Shown here piece after piece: positions 1 through 8,231 of a stretch of 16,735 nt of DNA. The notes under the pieces are model-generated. The model ran no database searches, was not told the DNA's origin, and saw only the letters and a program-made list of their open reading frames with translations. The stretch lies in the NCBI GenBank assembly GCA_012518475.1, contig JAAYSB010000141.1, positions 1 through 16,735 on the forward strand. Reading direction: 5' to 3'. The DNA is from Intrasporangiaceae bacterium (lineage in GTDB: Bacteria > Actinomycetota > Actinomycetes > Actinomycetales > Dermatophilaceae). A program made the position numbers and the translations under genes. Within the stretch, counting starts at the first letter, position 1, and each line of letters opens with the position of its first letter.

Positions 1-578
1 ACACCTCTGCCTTCGTCGCCCTAGCGGCGGCCACCGCCGGCGTCCTCGCACTCCCGGTGCACCTGGCCGGATACCGCGAGCAGGGAGTGCTGCGGCGCTT
101 CCGCGCCTCGGCCGTGCGCCCCGCAACCCTCGTCAGCGCGCACATGGCCGTCACCGTGTTCATCGCGACCGTGGGCGCCATTCTGCTCACCATCATGTCC
201 GCGGTCGTCTACGACGCGACGCTGCCGCAGGACTGGGGCGGCGTGATCGCTGCATTCGCCATCACCGCCGTGTCGTTCGCAGCCCTCGGCGCCCTGCTCG
301 GGTTCCTCCTGCCCACCGCTCGGGCCGCCCAAGGGCTGGGGGTGCTGCTCTTCTTCCTCTTCCTCATGCTCGGCGGCTCTGGCCCACCCACGGAGATCCT
401 CCCTGACGCCCTCGCCCGGATCTCCGAGGCCATACCCGCCACCCACGCCGCCCAGCTGCTCCGAGGACCGTGGACGGGGACCGGCTGGGACGGGACGGCG
501 CTGCTGTACGTGCTTGCGATGCTCGTGATCTGTCTGGCTCTGACCGCCTGGCAACTCCGCCGTGAGGGCCAGAGCTGA
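1..578 (+). CDS. ABC-2 type transporter permease, C-terminal part (5' end outside window)
   Basis: The reading frame is open from the first bases (codons begin at base 3) to a TGA at 576-578, so this is the 3' part of a longer gene. The visible protein has several hydrophobic helices with short polar loops. It carries the sequence YREQGVLRRFRASAVRP, which resembles the cytoplasmic coupling segment (E-x-G-x-x-R-R-L/F-x-x-x-P) of ABC-2 permeases of the drug or polysaccharide export type. After this come four further membrane segments and a short polar end, RREGQS. The family works as an integral membrane partner of an ATP-binding subunit, which is probably encoded upstream of the window. GC is high, like the right-hand chromosome genes. 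The stop codon lies inside a repeat shared with 8125-8231. The family call is fairly sure; the substrate is unknown. Confidence 0.72.
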   Translation, partial: TSAFVALAAATAGVLALPVHLAGYREQGVLRRFRASAVRPATLVSAHMAVTVFIATVGAILLTIMSAVVYDATLPQDWGGVIAAFAITAVSFAALGALLGFLLPTARAAQGLGVLLFFLFLMLGGSGPPTEILPDALARISEAIPATHAAQLLRGPWTGTGWDGTALLYVLAMLVICLALTAWQLRREGQS

Positions 579-692
579 GACCTCCGCACCGGGCACATCG
601 ACCGGGCACATCGACGGCCACATGAGGAATGGTCCGGCACAGAGCGGTGCAGGGGGACATCACCGCTCAGGGGGTCTACACGATCGTCAGCG
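575..692 (+). repeat. Macrodomain-gene leader repeat, copy A
   Basis: This copy matches 8125-8231. The first 30 bases (575-604 and 8125-8154) are identical and start with the stop codon of the upstream gene in both places. After a small length difference, 622-692 aligns without gaps to 8161-8231 with 60 of 71 bases the same by my count. The match stops at 692, two bases before the ureD stop codon. Copy A also holds a 13-bp tandem duplication (589-601 and 602-614, unit CCGGGCACATCGA) that copy B lacks. Confidence 0.85.
629..692 (+). pseudogene. 5' fragment of a macrodomain protein gene
   Basis: From an ATG at 629 the frame reads MVRHRAVQGDITAQGVYTIVS. This matches the first strand and NAD-metabolite binding region of macrodomain proteins (VQGDIT...DAIVNAA), and it aligns with the intact gene at 8186-8686. 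The similarity ends abruptly at 692, where the urease block begins. The frame runs on as antisense of ureD to a TGA at 758-760. Even within the fragment, the DAIVN motif has decayed to YTIVS. I interpret it as a gene remnant left when the urease segment joined this locus; no product is expected. Confidence 0.7.
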
Positions 693-694
693 GT

Positions 695-1573
695 TCAGTA
701 CTTGCGCAGATGGATGGGCCCTTGACCACGAAACTCGCCACGAATGAAGTCCGCGACTGACGTGGTCAGGTGCATCAGGTCCTCGGTTCGGTTCGCCAGT
801 GCCCGCACCGTGAAACCTGGGCGGTTAGTGCGGGATACCGAGCCCCATAGTTGCGACTCGCCGCCCTCGTGGGATCGGACAAGATCCCGCACCTGATCGA
901 TGTGGTCGTCCGTCAAGCCGGGTTCCAGGCAGGTCACAGTCGAGATGTGCGTCCGCCCAGCCATGACGTACTCACCGTGGCGGCGGAAGTCCCCTGCAGT
1001 CGGATTGAGTTTCAGATTGTCGATGATCTCCGGCTTGCCGTCGACTGTGACCACATTCCGCAAGAAGGCTTGGTCGTACAGGAACTTGCCACGGTCCGGG
1101 GACCACCCAGGCGTGACGATCTCAGACATCACCAGGGAACCGTTGGGGTGCACATCAGCAGTGATCTGCTGCCTGTAGTCGGCGTCGCGATAGAGGATCA
1201 GCTGATCTGGGATGTACTCCAGGACGGAGCCATCGCCGACCTTGATACGAAGGTTCTGTACTACGTAGTCGTGGGGCGTGCGGTAGACCTTGACGGCCGA
1301 CTGGTCGGTCAGAAGTAGGGATGCACCATCCTCGACCTCGACGTCGATCCGATAGGCATCTCCGCCGACATAGCCACCGCCGGGGTTGACGATCGTGACA
1401 TAGGCCTGGCCTGTGTCATCCAAGTAGTGGGCTCGGATCACTTTCAGCGCCCTGGTGTAGTACTGCCGCCTGACGACAGACCTGCCTCCGCTGAATCCGA
1501 CCCCCAGCTCCAGGATGCCGGTCTCTTCACGGGGTGGGTGATGACTGAAGATGTCGCCCGGGATGGCCCACAT
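695..1573 (-). CDS. ureD: Urease accessory protein UreD (UreH)
   Basis: UreD is the scaffold that binds the urease apoenzyme and recruits UreF and UreG for nickel insertion in the cytoplasm. The 292-residue protein has family-typical stretches: LTDQSAVKVYRTP, LEYIPDQLILYRDADY, EIVTPGWSPDRG and GEYVMAG. The length is normal for UreD. I chose the ATG at 1573 because it overlaps the ureG stop codon (TGATG on the coding strand), a standard translational-coupling arrangement. A longer frame upstream to 1615 adds 14 residues unlike the family. The gene is last in the operon. Its stop codon sits two bases from the broken macrodomain fragment, so the 3' end of the gene is also the edge of the urease block. 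No clear terminator follows. Confidence 0.95.
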   Translation of the reverse strand: MWAIPGDIFSHHPPREETGILELGVGFSGGRSVVRRQYYTRALKVIRAHYLDDTGQAYVTIVNPGGGYVGGDAYRIDVEVEDGASLLLTDQSAVKVYRTPHDYVVQNLRIKVGDGSVLEYIPDQLILYRDADYRQQITADVHPNGSLVMSEIVTPGWSPDRGKFLYDQAFLRNVVTVDGKPEIIDNLKLNPTAGDFRRHGEYVMAGRTHISTVTCLEPGLTDDHIDQVRDLVRSHEGGESQLWGSVSRTNRPGFTVRALANRTEDLMHLTTSVADFIRGEFRGQGPIHLRKY

Positions 1574-2190
1574 CAACCGGCGAGATCTTCCATGAGAACA
1601 TCCCGACGAATCCACGCGATCACCTTGTCGAGACCTTCGTCGGTCTTGAGGTTGGTGAAGACGAAGGGCTTGTCTCCCCGGAAGACCTTCGAGTCGTGCT
1701 CCATCACCTGCAGATCTGCCCCGACGTGCGGAGCCAGGTCTGTCTTGTTGATCACGAACAGGTCGGACTTGATCATGCCCTGACCGGCCTTGCGCGGGAT
1801 CTTCTCACCCTGGGCCACGTCGATGACATAGATGGAGAAGTCCACCAGCTCTGGGCTGAACGTGGCCGACAGGTTGTCGCCACCGGACTCGACGAAGACG
1901 ATCCCGAGATCGGGATGGCGTGCCAGCAGCTCCTCGATGGCGGCCTCGTTCATGGAGGTGTCCTCGCGGATTGCGGTGTGCGGACAACCGCCGGTCTCGA
2001 CGCCGATGATCCGGTCAATGGGTAGCACCCCGTCTCTGGCCAAGATCTTGGCGTCCTCGGTGGTGTAGATGTCGTTGGTGATCGCGGCCATCGAGACCTC
2101 CTCCGACATTGCGCGGGTAATGCGCTCGATCAGGGCCGTCTTGCCGGAGCCGACAGGTCCGCCGACTCCGATCTTGATCAGGTTGCTCAT
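1573..2190 (-). CDS. ureG: Urease accessory GTPase UreG
   Basis: UreG is the SIMIBI-class GTPase that carries nickel and drives its transfer to urease in the UreD-UreF-UreG complex. The 205-residue protein has all the expected motifs: P-loop GPVGSGKT at residues 11-18, the nickel-binding CPH at 69-71 within ETGGCPHTAIRED, ESGGDNL at 101-107 and the guanine-specificity motif NKTD at 148-151. The length is typical for the family. The start ATG at 2190 is preceded by a weak purine-rich ribosome binding site (GGGAAAGAGAAA). The gene lies 20 bases after ureF and shares one base with ureD. It looks fully intact. Confidence 0.98.
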   Translation of the reverse strand: MSNLIKIGVGGPVGSGKTALIERITRAMSEEVSMAAITNDIYTTEDAKILARDGVLPIDRIIGVETGGCPHTAIREDTSMNEAAIEELLARHPDLGIVFVESGGDNLSATFSPELVDFSIYVIDVAQGEKIPRKAGQGMIKSDLFVINKTDLAPHVGADLQVMEHDSKVFRGDKPFVFTNLKTDEGLDKVIAWIRRDVLMEDLAG

Positions 2191-2210
2191 GATTTCTCTT
2201 TCCCTGTCCG

Positions 2211-2930
2211 TCAGGACATGAACATTCGTGCGTGCAGACCTTCGTGCTGCATCTGAGATATTTCGATGGCTGGCGCCACGACGCCAAGTTCCGCAGTCGA
2301 GTGACGCATCGTCAGCTCTGCCGCCCGCTCAATGTGGTCGTACGCCGCGACGAGTGTTCGCTGGCCGGCGTCCTGGCCGAGCGGGATAGACCGAATGGCG
2401 TTCTGAGTCATGGAGTTCGCCATCTGGAGCAGGTACGCATGAACTCCATCAATGGTAGAAACTCCGACACACCCAAAAGCCAAGCCAGCGGCGATTCCAG
2501 GATTCCCGTGATAACGGCCCTCGCTGATACCCGCGGCATATTCGCTGACCAAAGACGCGTCCGAGACCGTGATGGCTACCACGCGGGCCATGCGCTTGCC
2601 CATGGTGTTCATCGACTGGCGAATCTGGCGGGATGCCTGACTCGCGTGACATAGCTGGTCAAGCTGTGACAGTTGGGAGATCTTCTCCGTATCGTTGAGC
2701 GGGCTGGTGGCCAACTCCATGCCCAGCCGAACCGCCAGAGCTTCGTTGAAGCTCGCCTGGTAGAGATACGTTGCCAGCCAACGACCGTACGACTCTGCAT
2801 CGTCGATCTGACCGGACTGGATGAACGTCTCCATCCCCGCTGAGTGAGCGAAACTCCCGGTCGGCAGTGCCGAGTCCGTCAAGTGCCAAGTGATGAGCTT
2901 GGCTCGGAGGTCAGTGACTGTGTTCGGCAT
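2211..2930 (-). CDS. ureF: Urease accessory protein UreF
   Basis: UreF links UreD to UreG and acts as the gate of GTP-driven nickel transfer. The 239-residue protein is all-helical in character. It carries the N-terminal family signature DSALPTGSFAHSAGMET (residues 19-35), the later SIPLGQDAGQ segment, and an H-x-x-LHARMFMS-like C-terminus, where UreF proteins normally end in an Arg/Phe-rich tail. The ATG at 2930 lies inside the end of ureE (20-base overlap) and has no strong ribosome binding site, so translation is probably coupled to ureE. Length and motifs are normal. Confidence 0.95.
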   Translation of the reverse strand: MPNTVTDLRAKLITWHLTDSALPTGSFAHSAGMETFIQSGQIDDAESYGRWLATYLYQASFNEALAVRLGMELATSPLNDTEKISQLSQLDQLCHASQASRQIRQSMNTMGKRMARVVAITVSDASLVSEYAAGISEGRYHGNPGIAAGLAFGCVGVSTIDGVHAYLLQMANSMTQNAIRSIPLGQDAGQRTLVAAYDHIERAAELTMRHSTAELGVVAPAIEISQMQHEGLHARMFMS

Positions 2931-3387
2931 GGCGGAAAGCAGCAGGCATCTCGCGCTCAGCGCGTTCGAAGGGAACTCCGAGATGCTCCAAGGTGTGTTC
3001 GACGGTGTGATCGTAGCGAACCACCATCACTGCCCCTTCGAAACCGTGGTCGTCGGCAAAGAACTGGGCCTGCAAGTGCCGGTTTCCCAGCGTATGCGCC
3101 ACTGTGCCCATCTCACGGATGGTGCGAGGCTTGATGATCAGAACATCAACCGGGGCGATCTTGGCCGCGATGACTCGTTCATCATCGCGGTACAGCACGT
3201 CGCCGGCGGATAGTTCACGGAAGTCGGTGGGAAAGCGCAGTGCGATCTCCTCGCCGCCTTGAGTCCGAGCGCGCTGGACCCGCTTCAGTCGCTCTTCGTT
3301 GTCGAAGACGACGTAGTCGACCTTCAGGTCGGTGACAACGTCCCCGGGGAGATCAGCAAGGTTCTCAACAATTTTGGTAACTATCAC
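2911..3387 (-). CDS. ureE: Urease nickel metallochaperone UreE
   Basis: UreE is a cytoplasmic dimer that stores nickel and hands it to UreG. The protein shows the UreE N-terminal domain (TKIVENLADLPGD... then RTQGGEEIALRF) and the metal-binding domain with AHTLGNRHLQAQFF, which contains the conserved nickel-binding histidine. It ends in a short histidine-bearing tail, FRHAEHSH, not the long poly-His tail of Klebsiella UreE. I prefer the GTG at 3387 (product VIVTKIV..., 158 aa), which fits the family start and follows a purine-rich GAAGAAGAAG stretch. The alternative GTG at 3408 adds seven residues, but it lies at the base of the intercistronic hairpin and has no ribosome binding site. The gene overlaps ureF by 20 bases. 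The start is uncertain; the identity is firm. Confidence 0.92.
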   Translation of the reverse strand: MIVTKIVENLADLPGDVVTDLKVDYVVFDNEERLKRVQRARTQGGEEIALRFPTDFRELSAGDVLYRDDERVIAAKIAPVDVLIIKPRTIREMGTVAHTLGNRHLQAQFFADDHGFEGAVMVVRYDHTVEHTLEHLGVPFERAEREMPAAFRHAEHSH

Positions 3388-3407
3388 GGCTTCTTCTTCG
3401 AAAAGCA

Positions 3408-3443
3408 CACAAGAAGGTGGAGGCGGACCTCCACCTTCTTGTG
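3408..3443 (-). promoter_or_regulatory. Perfect 16-bp stem, 4-nt loop hairpin between ureC and ureE
   Basis: Bases 3408-3423 and 3428-3443 are perfect reverse complements around a 4-base loop (3424-3427). On the transcribed strand the loop reads UCCG, a member of the very stable UNCG tetraloop class. The stem is followed by UGCUUUUCG, a short U-run. It lies after the ureC stop (3469) and just before ureE. It could be an attenuator or partial terminator separating ureABC from ureEFGD, or an RNA-processing and stability hairpin for the structural-gene part of the message. The structure is plain in the sequence; its role is inferred. Confidence 0.85.
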
Positions 3444-3468
3444 AGGAGAACGGAAATTCCGAGGATGC

Positions 3469-5181
<1,713 letters not shown>

Positions 5182-5205
5182 CGTGATTTCTCCTAAAGCT
5201 CGTGA

Positions 5206-5514
5206 CTAGAGGGTGCCGTTGATCTTGCCGTTGAAACCCCACACTTCGCGCTTGCCAGCGAAGTCAACGAGGTTGACCGTGCGCTTGTCGCCTGGTTCAA
5301 GACGAACGGCAGTGCCGGCGGGGATGTCCAACCGCTTGCCCTTGGCGGCTTCGCGATCGAACTCAAGACCCGCATTGGCCTCATAGAAGTGGAAGTGGGA
5401 ACCGACCTGGACCGGACGGTCACCTGTGTTGGTCACCTCGAGGGTGATGACTTCGCGGCCTTCGTTCAGGACGATGGGGCCGGATTCGCTAATGAAGTAC
5501 TGGCCAGGGATCAT
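5206..5514 (-). CDS. ureB: Urease subunit beta
   Basis: UreB is a small structural subunit that packs against UreC in the urease trimer. The 102-residue protein begins MIPGQYFISE and carries VGSHFHFYEAN at residues 38-48, the hallmark of the beta subunit, followed by RLDIPAGTAVRLEPGD and the C-terminal WGFNGKINGTL. I chose the ATG at 5514 because it is preceded by a clear AGGAG and gives the family's usual start. The open frame further upstream to 5589 only adds unrelated residues overlapping ureA. There are 16 bases between ureA and ureB. UreA and UreB are separate genes, as usual in bacteria other than Helicobacter. Confidence 0.98.
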   Translation of the reverse strand: MIPGQYFISESGPIVLNEGREVITLEVTNTGDRPVQVGSHFHFYEANAGLEFDREAAKGKRLDIPAGTAVRLEPGDKRTVNLVDFAGKREVWGFNGKINGTL

Positions 5515-5530
5515 GATCTGTTCTCCTGAA

Positions 5531-5833
5531 CTACCGGATTGGATTGTGCACAGTGACCAGCTTGGTGCCATCGGGGAAGGTGGCCTCAACCTGGACGTCG
5601 GAGATCATCTCTGCGACGCCCTCCATGACGTCGTCTCGAGAGAGGATCGTGACTCCAGAACTCATCAGTTCGGCCACCGTCCTGCCATCACGCGCGCCTT
5701 CAAGCAGTTCAGCGGTGATCAGTGCGGTTGCTTCCGGAGCGTTGAGCTTCAAGCCGCGTTCCTTGCGGCGGCGGGCCAAGTCGCCCGCGACGACAATCAT
5801 GAGCTTCTCGTGTTCACGCTCGGTCAGGTGCAT
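5531..5833 (-). CDS. ureA: Urease subunit gamma
   Basis: UreA is the 100-residue gamma subunit of the cytoplasmic urease trimer. It begins MHLTEREHEKLMIVVAGDLA and contains LNAPEATALITAELLEGARDG and DVMEGVAEMISDVQVEATFPDG, all typical. The length equals that of the family. The start at 5833 lies only 7 bases after the stop of the upstream permease gene (5841), so the likely ribosome binding purines (GAGAGUGAGAG) fall across the end of that gene. The two are almost certainly co-transcribed. The gene order ureABCEFGD is that described for Corynebacterium glutamicum. Confidence 0.98.
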   Translation of the reverse strand: MHLTEREHEKLMIVVAGDLARRRKERGLKLNAPEATALITAELLEGARDGRTVAELMSSGVTILSRDDVMEGVAEMISDVQVEATFPDGTKLVTVHNPIR

Positions 5834-5840
5834 GGAACTC

Positions 5841-7211
5841 TCACTCTCTGGGTTGTAGCTCGGCTGACAGGTCTACGTCTTCTCGTTGATCCTCCTGCCC
5901 ATCCTCCCCATCCTGCGCGACAAGGACCGTCAGTGCAGCGACAACGACAGTCTGTGCGATGGTGAACGCCGTGTTCCAGCCGATTTGGCCTGTGACCAGG
6001 TTGTGTGCGGCGGCCGCGATGCCGAGCAGGATGGCGACCATTCCACCCAGGACAAGGACAGAGAGGCTCTTGCTTCGGATGATCCCAGGTCGAGCAGCGA
6101 CTTCTGTTCGAGGAACAGCTTGTCGACCGGTGAGAGGTTTGATGGCTGCCTGAATCAAGCCGTTCTGCCATCCGACGCAGGCCAGGATCAGCGCCACACC
6201 CACCCACTGCAGCCACGATGGCCATTCGGCGAAGAGGGGGCCGGCAATGATGACCGAGGTCACCGGGGAGAGGAGCAGAATGCCTGCAGACAAGGTCGGG
6301 TGCAGCCAGACCGAACCGTACTGGACCAAGGTCCAGGCAGCAGCCTGACCAAGAACGATCAGCAGGATGAGGCTGACCCAGTTGCCCATGTTGACCGGGT
6401 CGCCAGCCATCGTGGCTTCCTGCAGGGACGGGTTGTCGCCCAACACTGCTGGGAGCACCATCTCGCCAGTGACGGGATCCTTGGTGAGGACACCCTGGGT
6501 GATGTTGAAGCCGTTGCCACCGGTGAACATCCAAATGACGGGAGGAATCGCCTGGGCCAGCATCGTGTACATCATCGGCTGGATGTACAGGTCTTTACGA
6601 GGGGCGCTGGTGGACGCCTTGAGGGAGAGGTACAGGTAGAGGGAGTAGCAGAGACCGGAGGTCAGACCGAAGGCGGTTCCGATGACCGACGTCTTAATGC
6701 CACCGATGGTCGCCGGACCAATTGAGCCTTCAGCAGGTTCGAAAACACCGCCGGTGAAGAGAACACCGACGATCATGATCGGGAGGATGAAGATGAAGGA
6801 CTTCGGCAGTTTGACCTTGTCAATGACCGCCGTCAGCATCGGCACGATCACGACCTGAAGGTTGAGCAGAATTGCTGCGACACCAGAACCGATCAGGAAG
6901 ATCGAGTAGTTCCATGCGGTGAAGTCGATGCCCAGGAAGATGCCGGCAGTCGCCGCCAGGATGATGCCCTTGCGGGGCAGTGCCTGCTTGTTGCGGATTT
7001 CGCGGAGCCCCAAGGGGAGCAACAGCAGGAAACCCAAGATGACGCGCAGGAAGGCCTGGGTGGCTGGGTCCATGTTGGAAGCCTTGACCCAGAGCGGTGT
7101 GCCCGAGAGGAACAAGGTGCCGAGCAGCAGAATCATCACGGCCTTGCCATGGCTGACTTGCTTGATCGGGGCGGGAATCCGAGACCCCACCGCACTGGTC
7201 GATTGGCTCAT
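5841..7211 (-). CDS. DMT/EamA-family permease leading the urease operon
   Basis: This is a predicted inner-membrane transporter of 456 residues. Residues about 25-155 and 180-365 form two EamA-like halves with about ten hydrophobic helices, including LRVILGFLLLLPLG, GIDFTAWNYSIF and a second-half AGILLLSPVTSVI. These features point to the drug/metabolite transporter superfamily. Two extra helices (about 383-402 and 414-432) and a strongly acidic tail follow, which is not usual for ten-helix EamA proteins. I chose the ATG at 7211 (MSQSTSAVGS): the frame upstream is open to 7550 but reads as low-complexity Arg/Pro/Gly antisense of another gene. It ends 7 bases before ureA, so it is the first gene of the operon. 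The substrate is unknown. Its position suggests a link to urea, ammonium or nickel handling, but that is inference; the sequence resembles neither the UT/UreI urea channels nor known nickel permeases. Confidence 0.85.
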   Translation of the reverse strand: MSQSTSAVGSRIPAPIKQVSHGKAVMILLLGTLFLSGTPLWVKASNMDPATQAFLRVILGFLLLLPLGLREIRNKQALPRKGIILAATAGIFLGIDFTAWNYSIFLIGSGVAAILLNLQVVIVPMLTAVIDKVKLPKSFIFILPIMIVGVLFTGGVFEPAEGSIGPATIGGIKTSVIGTAFGLTSGLCYSLYLYLSLKASTSAPRKDLYIQPMMYTMLAQAIPPVIWMFTGGNGFNITQGVLTKDPVTGEMVLPAVLGDNPSLQEATMAGDPVNMGNWVSLILLIVLGQAAAWTLVQYGSVWLHPTLSAGILLLSPVTSVIIAGPLFAEWPSWLQWVGVALILACVGWQNGLIQAAIKPLTGRQAVPRTEVAARPGIIRSKSLSVLVLGGMVAILLGIAAAAHNLVTGQIGWNTAFTIAQTVVVAALTVLVAQDGEDGQEDQREDVDLSAELQPRE

Positions 7212-7345
7212 GCCACCAGATGCTAGACCACTTTGTATCGCCGCGGGCCCGCATCTCGGAAGTACTGCAAGAGTTGCGGTTTCGGGGCGATGCGACTCGG
7301 CGAGATCCTTGCCGGCAACACCCTGAGAACGGACACAATGAGGCC
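7212..7345. promoter_or_regulatory. Divergent intergenic region between the urease operon and the 260-aa gene
   Basis: The 134 bases separate two divergently transcribed genes and should hold both promoters. On the minus strand, TAGCAT (7225-7220) lies eight bases before the permease ATG and could be a -10 box; I see no good -35. On the plus strand, CACAAT (7334-7339) lies six bases before the ATG at 7346. The sequence CACAATGAGGC (7334-7344) recurs in front of the macrodomain gene at 8157-8167. The right edge of the urease block probably falls here. Confidence 0.4.
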
Positions 7346-8128
7346 ATGACGGACAGCACGGTCGACGGCCTCTTCCGCAGCAACGGCGGCGACACTGACG
7401 ATGAGGTCGAACCCGCCATCGAGCCCGACATCGAGGTGTGGAACCGTGCCACGAGCGGCACTGCATACAGCCGGCTAGCGGGCGACGTCGCACTCGCCCA
7501 CGCGCTGCGCCTGGACGGTGACGCGGCGGCGGGGAGCCTGCTCGCCGCACTCGAGGCCGAGGTCGGCGAGGGCACCGTCGGCGCCGGCAGAGCCGGATTC
7601 GCCTGGTTCGGGCTGGAGCAGGTGGTCCGGCTCATCGACGAGGCCCGCGAGCAGCTGGACGCGCTGAGCGCGTCAGAGCTGGAAGGCTCAGAGCTCGACG
7701 ACCGCTACGAGGAGATCGACCGCGACGTCTCTGACCGCTACGCCGAGCTCGACGTGGCGGATGGTGCGCTGAGCGTGGCCTTGAAGGAAGCGTTGATGGC
7801 GCGCCCGGGAGGCTTCGCGGAGACGACCGGAGTGCCTGACGCGAGCTTGGACCTGTCCACGGACCGGCCTAAGGATGTCGATGAGTTGCAGCACGGGGGC
7901 TGGGCCACATCGTCGCCTACCGCTCCGGCACCGCAGGACCGACCACCGTTCGCGCGAGACATCACGGCCGAGGAGAAGATCCGGCGCTCCGCGCAGGCCC
8001 TGGCGGCCTTCGGCATCACCTCCTGGGTGGATGACGGGCGGCTGCAGGTTGTCATCGAGGCCGACGAGGACTGGGACGTCTTCGACGCGGTCATCGACCT
8101 CATCGACCGCCGGTACCCGCCGACCTGA
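7346..8128 (+). CDS. Hypothetical acidic protein next to a macrodomain gene
   Basis: I do not recognise this 260-residue protein. It is markedly acidic. The N-terminus is short and disordered-looking (DGGDTDDEVEP-like composition). A helical Ala/Leu/Glu-rich middle (residues about 40-130) includes RLIDEAREQLDALSASELEGSELDDRYEEID. A Pro/Ala/Thr-rich linker is followed by a compact C-terminal part, ITSWVDDGRLQVVIEADEDWDVFDAVIDLIDRRY. No signal peptide or membrane segment is seen. The ATG at 7346 is preceded by CACAAT plus GAGGCC, a leaderless-type start context. Codon use is GC-rich, unlike the adjacent urease genes. It ends at the start of the leader repeat in front of the macrodomain gene, so the two may be a functional pair. 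The function is unknown. Confidence 0.75.
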   Translation: MTDSTVDGLFRSNGGDTDDEVEPAIEPDIEVWNRATSGTAYSRLAGDVALAHALRLDGDAAAGSLLAALEAEVGEGTVGAGRAGFAWFGLEQVVRLIDEAREQLDALSASELEGSELDDRYEEIDRDVSDRYAELDVADGALSVALKEALMARPGGFAETTGVPDASLDLSTDRPKDVDELQHGGWATSSPTAPAPQDRPPFARDITAEEKIRRSAQALAAFGITSWVDDGRLQVVIEADEDWDVFDAVIDLIDRRYPPT

Positions 8129-8231
8129 GACCTCCGCACCGGGCACATCGACCGAGCACAATGAGGCACGGTCCAGCTCAGTGCGGTGCAGGGAGACATC
8201 ACCACTCAGGAGGTCGACGCGATCGTCAACG
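8125..8231 (+). repeat. Macrodomain-gene leader repeat, copy B
   Basis: This is the partner of the repeat at 575-692. It starts within the stop codon of the 260-aa gene, shares the first 30 bases exactly with copy A, and continues into the first codons of the macrodomain gene. The non-coding leader is better conserved than the coding part, which suggests either a recent shared origin or a functional leader. Confidence 0.85.

Noticed and set aside
660..694. Terminator after ureD
   Set aside because: ACCGCT/AGCGGT arms (662-667 and 689-694) are only six bases with a long loop and no U-run on the minus strand.
5841..7211. Assignment of the DMT protein as a urea channel
   Set aside because: It resembles EamA-type carriers, not UT or UreI proteins; position alone does not prove the substrate.
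7212..7550. N-terminal extension of the permease gene up to 7550
   Set aside because: The added residues are Arg/Pro/Gly-rich antisense of the 260-aa gene; MSQSTSAVGS at 7211 fits the protein and the spacing.
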